Source: Neobacillus pocheonensis
GTDB taxonomy: Bacteria > Bacillota > Bacilli > Bacillales > Cytobacillaceae
Reading direction: 5' to 3'
Length of the DNA: 64,000 nt
Assembly (NCBI GenBank): GCA_023702235.1
Contig: JAMQCR010000003.1
Span: forward strand, 830,501-894,500
A model generated the notes under the pieces. The model was not told the DNA's origin. It worked only from the letters and a program-made list of their open reading frames with translations, and did not search any database. Below are positions 54,866-62,937 of this stretch, piece after piece (within the stretch, counting starts at the first letter, position 1; each line of letters opens with the position of its first letter). The position numbers and the translations under genes were made by a program.

Positions 54866-55222
54866 GGGGACGCTACGGATTCGACAGGGGTAGTTTGAGC
54901 TTAGGTCGCGAGTCGAGGGGATCGGCACGTTAAAACGTCAAAGCCATAACTGGCAAAACTAACAACAACCTCGCTTTCGCAGCTTAATACTGCATAGCGG
55001 TTCCTCCCTCCATTGCCCATGTGGTAGGGTAAGGGACTCACTCTAAGTGGGCTACGCCGGATTCCACCGCCTGAGGATGAAGGAAGAGAACAACCAGGCT
55101 AGCTGACCAAACGCCTGTCGATAGGCATATGGCTCAGCGAAGCGCCAATATGTCGACTACACTCGTAGAAGCTTAAGTGCCGATATCTTTGGACGTGGGT
55201 TCGATTCCCACCGTCTCCACCA
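54866..55222 (+). ncRNA. ssrA: Transfer-messenger RNA (tmRNA)
   Basis: About 357 nt. The 5' GGGGACGCTACGGATTCGAC and 3' GTTCGATTCCCACCGTCTCC form the tRNA-Ala-like end; CCA is encoded. The mRNA-like part starts at GGC 54952 and ends at TAA 54985-54987, encoding GKTNNNLAFAA, so the full tag with the tmRNA-borne Ala is AGKTNNNLAFAA. The flanking sequence forms the usual pseudoknots (not traced base by base). It rescues ribosomes and marks products for ClpXP. Confidence 0.96.
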
Positions 55223-55240
55223 TACATAGGTGGATAACAA

Positions 55241-55266
55241 GACTAGCAGAGATGCTGGTCTTTTTT
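55241..55266 (+). terminator. Rho-independent terminator of ssrA
   Basis: GACTAGCA / TGCTGGTC stem (one G-U pair) with a GAGA tetraloop and six T. Confidence 0.85.
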
Positions 55267-55479
55267 ATTTCTGAAAAAAGGCATCTTCGAATGTGATCTT
55301 CTTAAAATTTAATTTGCCTATAAAAAAAGGATTTTCAACCCTATTAAGCTTTATAGGATTAATAAAAGAGACCATTTTAACTTCGACAACTGCATTGTAT
55401 TATACATCTAGTATCATATAGGACTCCGCTTTACTAAAAAGGTACATATTCACAAATAAACATTATCATACACCAAATG

Positions 55480-55547
55480 AATTCCGTTAAAGCGGAATTT
55501 TCCCGTTTTTCGGAATAAATATAACGTTAAATTCCGAAAAAACGGAA
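55480..55547. promoter_or_regulatory. Inverted repeats TTCCG-N5/6-CGGAA, candidate activator sites
   Basis: IR1 55480-55499 is AATTCCG-N6-CGGAATT (perfect); IR2 near 55499-55516 is TTCCCG-N5-CGGAA (imperfect); IR3 55532-55547 is TTCCG-N6-CGGAA. They lie about 100-165 bp upstream of the -24 element, the usual distance for enhancer sites of sigma-54 activators. The rest of the 55267-55479 gap shows nothing I can name. Confidence 0.5.
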
Positions 55548-55644
55548 AGAACCTTTTTAAAATAAAATCATGCAGTTTCTTTAAACACCCAACAAAGTTA
55601 GTAATTATTCACCATTATCTAATAATTAAGAATATAAGTTATTT

Positions 55645-55660
55645 TGGCATGGAACTTGCA
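55645..55660 (+). promoter_or_regulatory. Sigma-54 (-24/-12) promoter of gntP-scoAB-bdhA
   Basis: TGGCATGGAACTTGCA matches TGGCAY-N5-TTGCA with GG and GC 10 bp apart. It lies about 100 bp upstream of gntP. SigL and a matching activator gene are both encoded in the window. Confidence 0.85.
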
Positions 55661-55711
55661 ATATACAATCATGTAAGGGGAATTTAAATTCAGGAGGTGT
55701 AAATAAATATT

Positions 55712-55725
55712 TGAAAACGCTTTCT
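55712..55725. promoter_or_regulatory. CcpA cre site
   Basis: TGAAAACGCTTTCT matches the consensus TGWAARCGYTWNCW at all positions. It lies about 40 bp downstream of the predicted sigma-54 start, so CcpA would act as a roadblock when glucose is present. Confidence 0.8.
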
Positions 55726-55759
55726 AGGACAGAAAAATAATTGAACAAGGGGGATTTAT

Positions 55760-57200
55760 ATGGACTTACTCGTCATACTTTTGGCATTAGGATTATTAAT
55801 GTTTGTAGCCTATCGGGGCTTTTCTGTTATTTTATTTGCGCCAATCTGTGCCCTGTTTGCCGTTTTATTGACAGAGCCCAGCTATGTTTTGCCGTTCTTT
55901 TCAGGAATCTTTATGGAAAAAATGGTCGGTTTTATAAAATCTTATTTTCCCGTTTTTTTACTTGGTGCTATTTTCGGTAAGGTGGTTGAAATGTCGCCTT
56001 GCTGAATCAATTGCGAAAACGATTGTTAAATTAATTGGAGCAAAAAGAGCCATTCTGACAATCGTCCTGCTTGGAGCCATTTTAACCTATAGTGGTGTGA
56101 GTTTATTCGTAGTTGTATTTGCCGTATTTCCGTTCGCGGCCCATTTGTTCAGGGAAGCAAATATTCCAAAACGTTTGATTCCAGGAACGATTGCATTAGG
56201 TGCATTTTCTTTTACAATGGATGCCCTGCCGGGTACTCCTCAGATCCAGAACGTTATTCCGATCTCATTCTTTAAAACCGATATTTATGCCGCACCGGCT
56301 TTGGGGATCATCGGCGGATTGTTTGTATTTGTTTTAGGACTCCTATATTTGGAATCCAGAAGAAGAAAGGCAGCAAAAACAGGTGAAGGCTATTTTGGCT
56401 TCGGTACAGAAAATGCTTCGGCTGTTGAAGAGGCAAATCTTATGAATAAAGGAGAGCCTGTTGCCAATTTCTCAGCTGATCAATCTGTTGCCCGCCAACT
56501 ATTGGCTTTTGTGCCACTCGTTCTTGTTGGAGTAATGAATAAGGTTTTTGTTACATACATTCCTAAGTGGTATCCAAATGGCTTTGATTTTTCAAAAATA
56601 GGCTTAAAAGCTTTTGGTGTAGTCGATACTGCTGCGGTTGCTGCGATCTGGGCAGTTGAAATGGCTTTAGTCGTAGGAATTGTGGCCACTTTTGCTTATA
56701 ACTGGAAACGGGTCACGCAAAACTTAAAAGAGGGTTTAAATGCCAGTATCGGTGGTTCACTGCTTGCTACGATGAATACCGGTGCTGAGTACGGCTTTGG
56801 CGGAATCATCGCGGCTTTACCGGGCTTCTCAGCGATTAGCGGCGGAATCTCTCATACCTTTACAAATCCACTGGTAAATGGTGCGGTTACGACCTCTACG
56901 CTAGCCGGGATTACGGGTTCAGCATCTGGCGGTATGGGAATTGCCTTAAGTGCAATGGCTGATAAATACAACCAGGCAATTGCAACGGCCCACATCCCAC
57001 CGGAAGTAATGCACCGTGTAGTGGCAATGGCATCCGGTGGTATGGATACGCTTCCACACAATGGAGCGGTTATTACATTACTTGCTGTCACAGGGTTAAC
57101 ACATCGACAATCGTACCGTGATATTTTCGCTGTAACAGTCATTAAAACACTTGCCGTTTTCTTTATTATTGCCCTTTATTCTTTAACAGGAATTGTATAA
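55760..57200 (+). CDS. GntP-family permease (YxjC-like), one frameshift
   Basis: About 480 residues when corrected, with around 12 hydrophobic segments; motifs include FFSGIFMEKMVGF, FVLGTI-like FTMDALPGTPQIQN and GGISHTFTNPLVNGAV. GntP proteins carry gluconate or short hydroxy/keto acids; beside scoAB and bdhA, as in B. subtilis yxjC-scoA-scoB-yxjF, hydroxybutyrate or acetoacetate is the probable substrate. Break near 55994-55998: TCGCCTT lacks two bases, TCGGGCCTT restores VEMSGLAESIAK. ATG 55760 follows AAGGGGGA. Confidence 0.88.
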
Positions 57201-57290
57201 GCGTTTATTTTAAAAGGTTACTAGTCAGTTAATTGGCTAGGCTAGTAACCTCTTTAACTAAGTGATAGATAATAGAAAGGAGATTGTAAA

Positions 57291-57990
57291 ATGAAAAAGG
57301 GAAAAATAAGCGATTCCTTTGAGGCTGCTATTCAAGATATTCATGATGGTGCGACCATCATTGTCGGAGGGTTTGGTCTTTGCGGGATACCGGAGAAGGC
57401 ATTCAAGCTTTACGGGAAAAAGGTGTAAAAGACTTGACCATTGTCAGCAATAACTGTGGAGTGGATGACTGGGGGCTTGGGCTTTTATTAGCGAATAAAC
57501 AGATTAAGAAAATGATTTCTTCTTATGTGGGAGAAAACAAGATTTTTGAACGGCAATTTTTAAGCGGAGAGTTAGAAGTGGAGCTGGTTCCTCAAGGAAC
57601 ACTTGCCGAACGAATTCGTGCGGGTGGTGCAGGGATTCCTGGGTTTTATACGGCAACAGGTGTGGGGACACCAATTGCCGAAGGAAAAGAACATAAAGAG
57701 TTTGATGGAAAAACATTTATTCTTGAAAAAGGAATTGTCGGAGATTTTGCTTTAGTAAAGGCTTGGAAAGCAGACACTTTGGGGAATTTAATGTATCAAA
57801 AAACGGCACGGAATTTTAATCCGCTTGCAGCGATGGCGGAAAAATCACGATTGCAGAGGTGGAAGAAATAGTGGCAGTAGGTGAACTTGATCCTGACCAA
57901 ATCCATACTCCGAGCATTTATGTGCAAAGAGTTCTAAAAGGAGAAAATTACGTAAAGCGAATCGAACGTAAGAAAGTGACTCAAGCATAG
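57291..57990 (+). CDS. scoA: Succinyl-CoA:3-ketoacid CoA-transferase subunit A, two frameshifts
   Basis: About 234 residues when corrected. IIVGGFGLCGIPE, LTIVSNNCGVDDWGLGLLL, GTLAERIRAGGAGIPGFYTATG, and MYQKTARNFNPLAAMA. With ScoB it transfers CoA from succinyl-CoA to acetoacetate. Breaks: 57397-57401 (AAGGCATT lacks a G; gives PEKGIQALREKG) and 57834-57841 (GCGGAAAAATC lacks a G; gives AMAGKITIAEVEE). Both are one-base losses within GGC-containing sequence. RBS AAAGGAGA. Confidence 0.92.
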
Positions 57991-58006
57991 AGAGGAGATT
58001 TTTCAA

Positions 58007-58660
58007 ATGGATGTACGACAAAAAATTATTAAGCGCTCGGTTTTAGAAATAAAAGATGGTATGAACGTGAATCTAGGGATTGGAATGCCAACACTTATAG
58101 CGAATGAAATTCCCTCAGATTACAGTGTATTGCTGCAATCAGAAAATGGGCTGTTAGGAATTGGTCCATATCCCCTTCCGGACGAAGTTGACCCGGATTT
58201 AATCAATGCCGGAAAAGAAACGGTAACGGCTGTTCCTGGTTCCTCCTATTTTGATAGTGCTGAATCGTTTGCGATGATTCGCGGAGGACATATTGATTTA
58301 GCGATCCTCGGAGGCATGGAGGTGTCCGAAAAAGGTGATTTAGCAAATTGGATGATACCCGGAAAGATGATTAAAGGGATGGGCGGTGCAATGGACTTAG
58401 TTAATGGGGCTAAACGGGTTGTTGTTATCATGGAGCATGTGAATAAGCATGGTGAATCAAAAGTAAAGCATGAATGTGATCTGCCTCTGACAGGAAAGAA
58501 CGTTGTCAACAGGTTAATAACTGATTTGGCCGTATTTGATTTTAATGAAGAAGGAATGATTTTAATAGAATTGCAGGAGGGCGTGACGATAAAGGAAGTT
58601 CAAGAAAAAACAGAGGCTTCATTTACTGTCAGTCCAAAACTTATGTCAAAGCACCAATAA
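58007..58660 (+). CDS. scoB: Succinyl-CoA:3-ketoacid CoA-transferase subunit B
   Basis: 217 residues. Catalytic Glu in LLQSENGLLGIGPYP, NLGIGMPTLIANEI at the N-terminus and GKMIKGMGGAMDLV. The covalent CoA-thioester forms on the Glu of SENG. Forms a heterotetramer with ScoA. RBS GAGAGGAG; frame intact. Confidence 0.95.
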   Translation: MDVRQKIIKRSVLEIKDGMNVNLGIGMPTLIANEIPSDYSVLLQSENGLLGIGPYPLPDEVDPDLINAGKETVTAVPGSSYFDSAESFAMIRGGHIDLAILGGMEVSEKGDLANWMIPGKMIKGMGGAMDLVNGAKRVVVIMEHVNKHGESKVKHECDLPLTGKNVVNRLITDLAVFDFNEEGMILIELQEGVTIKEVQEKTEASFTVSPKLMSKHQ

Positions 58661-58691
58661 CTACTATTGTGTATCAGGGAGTGAATCATCG

Positions 58692-59477
58692 ATGGGAAAG
58701 CTTTTAGAAGGAAAAACAGCCTTTATTACAGGTTCAGCAAGCGGAATCGGGCTTGAAGTAGCCAAAACCTTTGCAATCGAAGGCGCAAAGGTTGTCATTT
58801 CCGATTTGAATAAGGAAGCAACTGAAAAGGTGACGCTTGAGTTTACAGAGCAGGGCTTTCAAGCATTAGCCGCACCTTGCGATGTTACAGATGAGGAGGC
58901 CTTTAAAAGGAGTATTGAAAAGGCCTATCAAACTTTTGACCGTGTAGATATTTTGGTAAACAATGCAGGCCTGCAATATATATCGGCAATTGAAGAATTT
59001 CCAACAGAAAAATTTAAGTTATTAATCAATGTCATGCTGACTGCGCCTTTTATTGGGATTAAAAACGTCTTCCCAATTATGAAAAAGCAAGGATTTGGAA
59101 GAATCATTAACATGGCCTCCATCAATGGACTGGTCGGATTTTCCGGAAAGGCAGCCTACAATAGTGCAAAACACGGGGTCATAGGCTTAACGAAAGTAGC
59201 GGCATTGGAAGGGGCAGAACATGGAATAACCGTCAATGCATTGTGCCCTGGCTATGTTGATACACCACTTGTTAGAAATCAGTTAAAAGACTTGGCGGCA
59301 ACAAGAAATGTTGGGCTTGACAGTGTGATTGAAGAAGTTCTCTTCCCGCTGGTTCCGCAAAAACGACTGCTCTCGGTTGAGGAAATTGCAGATTATGCGG
59401 TCTTTTTAGCTAGTGATAAAGCAAGGGGAGTCACCGGGCAGGCAGTTGTTCTTGATGGAGGTTATACCGTTCAATGA
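58692..59477 (+). CDS. bdhA: 3-hydroxybutyrate dehydrogenase
   Basis: 261 residues, short-chain dehydrogenase: TGSASGIGLEVA (NAD loop), NNAGLQ, catalytic Ser in NMASINGLVG, YNSAKHG (Tyr-xxx-Lys), and C-terminal GQAVVLDGGYTVQ. LQYISAIEEFP and TPLVRNQLKD fit D-3-hydroxybutyrate dehydrogenases (YxjF). It oxidises 3-hydroxybutyrate to acetoacetate for ScoAB. Last gene before a terminator; frame intact. Confidence 0.92.
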   Translation: MGKLLEGKTAFITGSASGIGLEVAKTFAIEGAKVVISDLNKEATEKVTLEFTEQGFQALAAPCDVTDEEAFKRSIEKAYQTFDRVDILVNNAGLQYISAIEEFPTEKFKLLINVMLTAPFIGIKNVFPIMKKQGFGRIINMASINGLVGFSGKAAYNSAKHGVIGLTKVAALEGAEHGITVNALCPGYVDTPLVRNQLKDLAATRNVGLDSVIEEVLFPLVPQKRLLSVEEIADYAVFLASDKARGVTGQAVVLDGGYTVQ

Positions 59478-59481
59478 AATT

Positions 59482-59505
59482 AGAACCCATTATGGGTTCT
59501 TTTTC
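59482..59505 (+). terminator. Rho-independent terminator after bdhA
   Basis: AGAACCCA / TGGGTTCT stem, TTA loop, five T. Confidence 0.85.
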
Positions 59506-59541
59506 AATTTTTGGAAGTTTCAGTCCCCTTTATCATTCTTT

Positions 59542-59550
59542 TGCTATAAT
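59542..59550 (+). promoter_or_regulatory. Extended -10 promoter of the sigma-54 activator gene
   Basis: TGCTATAAT (TGn-TATAAT) about 33 bp upstream of the start codon; no good -35. This gives the activator its own promoter, separate from the operon it likely controls. Confidence 0.5.
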
Positions 59551-59582
59551 AGAGTTATCAAGAAGTAAAGGGGAGAAATTCA

Positions 59583-60995
59583 ATGAACGGACTTGCTCAT
59601 ATTCCCTATAACTGGCTCGAAGAAATTATTAATCTAGCAGCAGAACGGATCGTTTTGGTTGATCGCAATGGAATCATTCAATATATCAATTCAGGCTATT
59701 GTGAGTTTATCGGAACAACAATGGAATCGGCGATTGGGAAGCATGTTCAGGATGTCATTGAGAACACGCGCATGCATATCGTTGCTCAAACAGGTCATGC
59801 CGATCTGGCAGCTGTCCAATCGATAAATGGGAGTGACATGATTGCCAACCGTTTCCCGCTAATCGTAGATGGAGAACTGGTTGGTGCGGTCGGAACTGTG
59901 ATGTTTCGAAATCCCGAGGAATGGCGGCACTACCAGACAAAAATTCAAGCACTTGTAGAAGAGCTTAAGTATTATAAAACCAGATATGAAAAAGAGTTGA
60001 AAAGTAAATACAGTTTTAACGATTTAATTGGTAACAGCCAAGCATTTTCGGCTTCAAAAAAACTGGCAGAAAGAGTTTCAGGAAGTCATTCTTCGGTGTT
60101 ATTATTGGGAGAATCCGGTACAGGAAAGGAGTTATTTGCTCATGCGATCCACTCTAACAGTACTCGTTCGGCTTACCCGTTTGTCCCGATTAATTGCGCC
60201 TCTATTCCGGAGCACTTATTGGAATCGGAATTATTCGGCTATGAAGAGGGAGCTTTTACTGGTGCTAAAAAAGGCGGCAAAAAGGGACAATTTCAAAATG
60301 CCAACTTTGGAACCATTTTTCTTGATGAAATAGGGGATATGCCCCTTTCGATGCAAAGTAAGCTCCTTAGAGTCCTGCAGGAAAAAGAAGTTCAGCGAAT
60401 AGGCGGACAAAAATCCACACCGGTTGATGTAAGGGTTATCGCTGCAACACACAGGGATTTGGAAAAAATGGTGCAAGAAGGGGAGTTCCGCCAAGATTTA
60501 TATTATCGTTTGAATGTTATTAAAATAGAAATTCCTCCGCTTCGAAAACGGAAAGAAGATATCCCAATCCTTAGCAAGCATCTATTAAGAAAGCTAAGTA
60601 GAAAATTCCATCGCCAGGAAATTAACTTATCGGCAGATGTAATCGCAAGACTTCAGAATCATTTATGGCCGGGGAATATCCGTGAGCTTGAGAATGTGTT
60701 AGAACGAGCTATTAATGTTTTGGATGGTAATACAATTGAGCTGAGTCACCTGCCGCTTTATCTTCGAGACCATGAAGGAAGTCAGTCGCTTCATCAAAAG
60801 TTACCATCCGAAGCGGCAACTAATACTTCGGTCTTTCCTATACAATCATTAAAAGAAACGGTTGCTCAAGCTGAAAAACAATCGATTCAAAATGTACTAA
60901 CGATTACACAAGGAAATAAGCTTGAGGCAGCAAAATTACTGCAAATTAGTAAAACCAGCTTCTATGAAAAATGCAAACTATATGGTATTAAATAA
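59583..60995 (+). CDS. PAS-domain sigma-54 enhancer-binding activator
   Basis: 470 residues: PAS domain (about 12-112, RIVLVDRNGIIQYIN), a short coiled coil (115-145), AAA+ domain with Walker A GESGTGKE (176-183), sigma-54-contacting GAFTGA (223-228), Walker B TIFLDEIGDMP, R-finger region YYRLNVIKIEIPPLRKR, and a C-terminal Fis-type HTH (about 430-468). It should remodel SigL-RNAP closed complexes at the gntP promoter, sensing a small ligand through PAS. Adjacent to gntP-scoAB-bdhA and the -24/-12 site, so it is very probably their activator. RBS AAAGGGGAG. Confidence 0.93.
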   Translation: MNGLAHIPYNWLEEIINLAAERIVLVDRNGIIQYINSGYCEFIGTTMESAIGKHVQDVIENTRMHIVAQTGHADLAAVQSINGSDMIANRFPLIVDGELVGAVGTVMFRNPEEWRHYQTKIQALVEELKYYKTRYEKELKSKYSFNDLIGNSQAFSASKKLAERVSGSHSSVLLLGESGTGKELFAHAIHSNSTRSAYPFVPINCASIPEHLLESELFGYEEGAFTGAKKGGKKGQFQNANFGTIFLDEIGDMPLSMQSKLLRVLQEKEVQRIGGQKSTPVDVRVIAATHRDLEKMVQEGEFRQDLYYRLNVIKIEIPPLRKRKEDIPILSKHLLRKLSRKFHRQEINLSADVIARLQNHLWPGNIRELENVLERAINVLDGNTIELSHLPLYLRDHEGSQSLHQKLPSEAATNTSVFPIQSLKETVAQAEKQSIQNVLTITQGNKLEAAKLLQISKTSFYEKCKLYGIK

Positions 60996-61065
60996 GGTGG
61001 GGCATGAATAATTTAAACAACAACAGATAAGAGAAACAACCATTGAAGGATGTGACGTTAGCTTA

Positions 61066-61701
61066 GTGAAAATAAAAGTAATCATTGCTGATGATAATTC
61101 CTTTATTCGTGAAGGCATGAAGATTATTTTAAGTACATACGAAGAATTTGAAGTGTTGGAAACAGTTAATGATGGCCTAGAAGCATTGGAGTTTTGTAAA
61201 AAACATGAGGTTGACGTGGCGCTACTAGACGTTTGGATGCCGAATATGAATGGTGTGGAGGCAACGAAGCTGATTACAGAACAAACTAAGACGAAGCCGT
61301 TAATTTTAACAACCTTCGATGATGATGAGTATATCCTTGATGCCATCAAAAATGGGGCGAAGGGATATCTCTTGAAAAATAATGATCCCGAACAGATTCG
61401 CGATGCGATTAAAAGTGTTTTTAACGGCAACACCGTGATGCAGGAGGTTGTCCTTAATAAAATCAAAGCGAATCTAGGAGAAAATAAACCTGAAAGTAAA
61501 ATCGACACCAGCCTTTTTACCGAAAGAGAGCTTGCTATCATGTCCTTGATTGCAAAGGGACTATCGAACAAGGAGATTTCGAAACAGCTGTTTATTTCGG
61601 AGGGGACGATTGCTAACTATATTACCTCGATTTTAGGGAAAACAGGACTTAATCATCGCACGCAAATTGCGATTTACTATTTAACCGGAAAAGTGAACTA
61701 A
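61066..61701 (+). CDS. NarL/LuxR-family response regulator
   Basis: 211 residues from GTG 61066. Receiver domain 1-120 (IIADDNSFIREGMK; phospho-acceptor Asp55 in LLDVWMP; Thr in LTTFDDDEY; Lys in GYLLKNN), and a LuxR-type HTH (about 145-205, TERELAIMSLIAKGLSNKEISKQLFISEGTIANYI region). Partner of the histidine kinase encoded 15 bp downstream. Gene order RR-HK-ABC resembles B. subtilis yvfU/yvfT and similar stress systems. Start codon spacing to GAAGGA is long. Confidence 0.9.
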   Translation: MKIKVIIADDNSFIREGMKIILSTYEEFEVLETVNDGLEALEFCKKHEVDVALLDVWMPNMNGVEATKLITEQTKTKPLILTTFDDDEYILDAIKNGAKGYLLKNNDPEQIRDAIKSVFNGNTVMQEVVLNKIKANLGENKPESKIDTSLFTERELAIMSLIAKGLSNKEISKQLFISEGTIANYITSILGKTGLNHRTQIAIYYLTGKVN

Positions 61702-61715
61702 CTGAGGGATGAAGG

Positions 61716-62819
61716 ATGGAATTCTGGATTATCATTTGTAAGCTTGTCCTATTAGTATATCTTGCCTTGAATTATATTCATTCATCGATTACCAATATCC
61801 CTTGGGTTATCTTTTCGTTTCTGTTGTATCTTTGTATTAATGTAGCCATTTATATTGTGAAAATCGAATTCGGAAAAAAAACCGTTCTTTTGCTATCGAT
61901 TATTCAACTAGCGGTTACGTATCTTGAAATACAGCCTTTGTTTCTCTTACTTTTGCCGCTAAGCCTATGCGAATTATCTGCGTATTATATCGATAAAAAA
62001 ATAACTTTGTTTGTATTGGTCCTGTTGCCAATCCTATGGATTGATAACACAATTGCTTACCAATACGGGCTTATGGCGGTTTTTAGTTGTATGATCTATA
62101 CGATGCTCGTGCAGTTTACCACCCGAATAGATCATCAAGAAAACCAATTAGACCAGATGAGAAAAGACATGCAGAAATTATCAAAGAGCTTCAATGAAAA
62201 CAAAGAGTTTATCAGACAGTCGGAATATACGTTTAAATTAGAGGAGCGAAACCGTCTTGCCCAGGTCTTTCATGATAAAATTGGCCATTCGATGGCAGGG
62301 GCATTAATTCAAATGGAAGCATCAAAGCGGCTGATGAATACGGACAAAGAAAAAGCCCAAGAACTTCTGCAAAACGCGATCAACATTTCGAAGGTGGGAA
62401 TTGAAAACATCAGAATTACCTTGAAAAATTTGAAGCCGCCGACAGAACAAATGGGGATCAACCGCCTGAAATTATTCATTGATGATTTTTCCGCCAAGCA
62501 TACCATTCATACCCCGTTTATCTACAAGGGGAAAATTGAACGCATCACGCCCATCCAATGGAAAATCATCCACGAGAATTTAACGGAAGCGATGACCAAC
62601 ATCCTTAAATACTCCGAAGCGACTGTCGTTACCATCGATTTACATGTCCTAAATACGATGATTAAGGTGGACGTAAAGGATAATGGCAAAGGGGTAGATA
62701 AAATCAAAAAGGGGCTGGGAATCATAGGCATGGAGGAACGGACGGCTTCGATTAATGGAACGATTATCGTGGACGGTACAGAGGGATTCTCGGTCACGAT
62801 GCTGCTTCCGATCCTGTGA
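61716..62819 (+). CDS. Sensor histidine kinase (HisKA_3/DesK-like)
   Basis: 367 residues. About five TM helices (1-135) with almost no extracellular loops, a coiled coil (140-170), HisKA_3 dimerisation domain with phospho-His186 in LAQVFHDKIGHSMAG, and a HATPase_c domain (NLTEAMTNILKYSEA N-box, VDVKDNGKGVD, GLGIIGMEERTASING). The intramembrane sensor suggests it detects a membrane state or works through the adjacent ABC transporter. RBS GAGGGATGAAGGATGG. Confidence 0.9.
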   Translation: MEFWIIICKLVLLVYLALNYIHSSITNIPWVIFSFLLYLCINVAIYIVKIEFGKKTVLLLSIIQLAVTYLEIQPLFLLLLPLSLCELSAYYIDKKITLFVLVLLPILWIDNTIAYQYGLMAVFSCMIYTMLVQFTTRIDHQENQLDQMRKDMQKLSKSFNENKEFIRQSEYTFKLEERNRLAQVFHDKIGHSMAGALIQMEASKRLMNTDKEKAQELLQNAINISKVGIENIRITLKNLKPPTEQMGINRLKLFIDDFSAKHTIHTPFIYKGKIERITPIQWKIIHENLTEAMTNILKYSEATVVTIDLHVLNTMIKVDVKDNGKGVDKIKKGLGIIGMEERTASINGTIIVDGTEGFSVTMLLPIL

Positions 62820-62857
62820 TGAAAATTTTAATAAAAAAATATGAAGATTCTCATGTG

Positions 62858-62900
62858 AAAAGGATGAATTACTGCACTTATGCAGATTCATCCTTTTTTT
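62858..62900 (+). terminator. Rho-independent terminator after the kinase gene
   Basis: GGATGAAT / ATTCATCC with an inner CTGCA/TGCAG stem, A run before and seven T after. Confidence 0.8.
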
Positions 62901-62937
62901 ATAATTAGAACATAAAGAGCGAGAGGTGATATCAAGG

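Noticed and set aside
54866..55222. Protein-coding frames across the tmRNA region
   Set aside because: Open frames here are explained by the structured tmRNA gene.
55741..55980. An alternative frame starting at 55741 in the gntP 5' region
   Set aside because: It overlaps gntP in another frame; the 55760 frame encodes the GntP membrane segments and has the better ribosome binding site.
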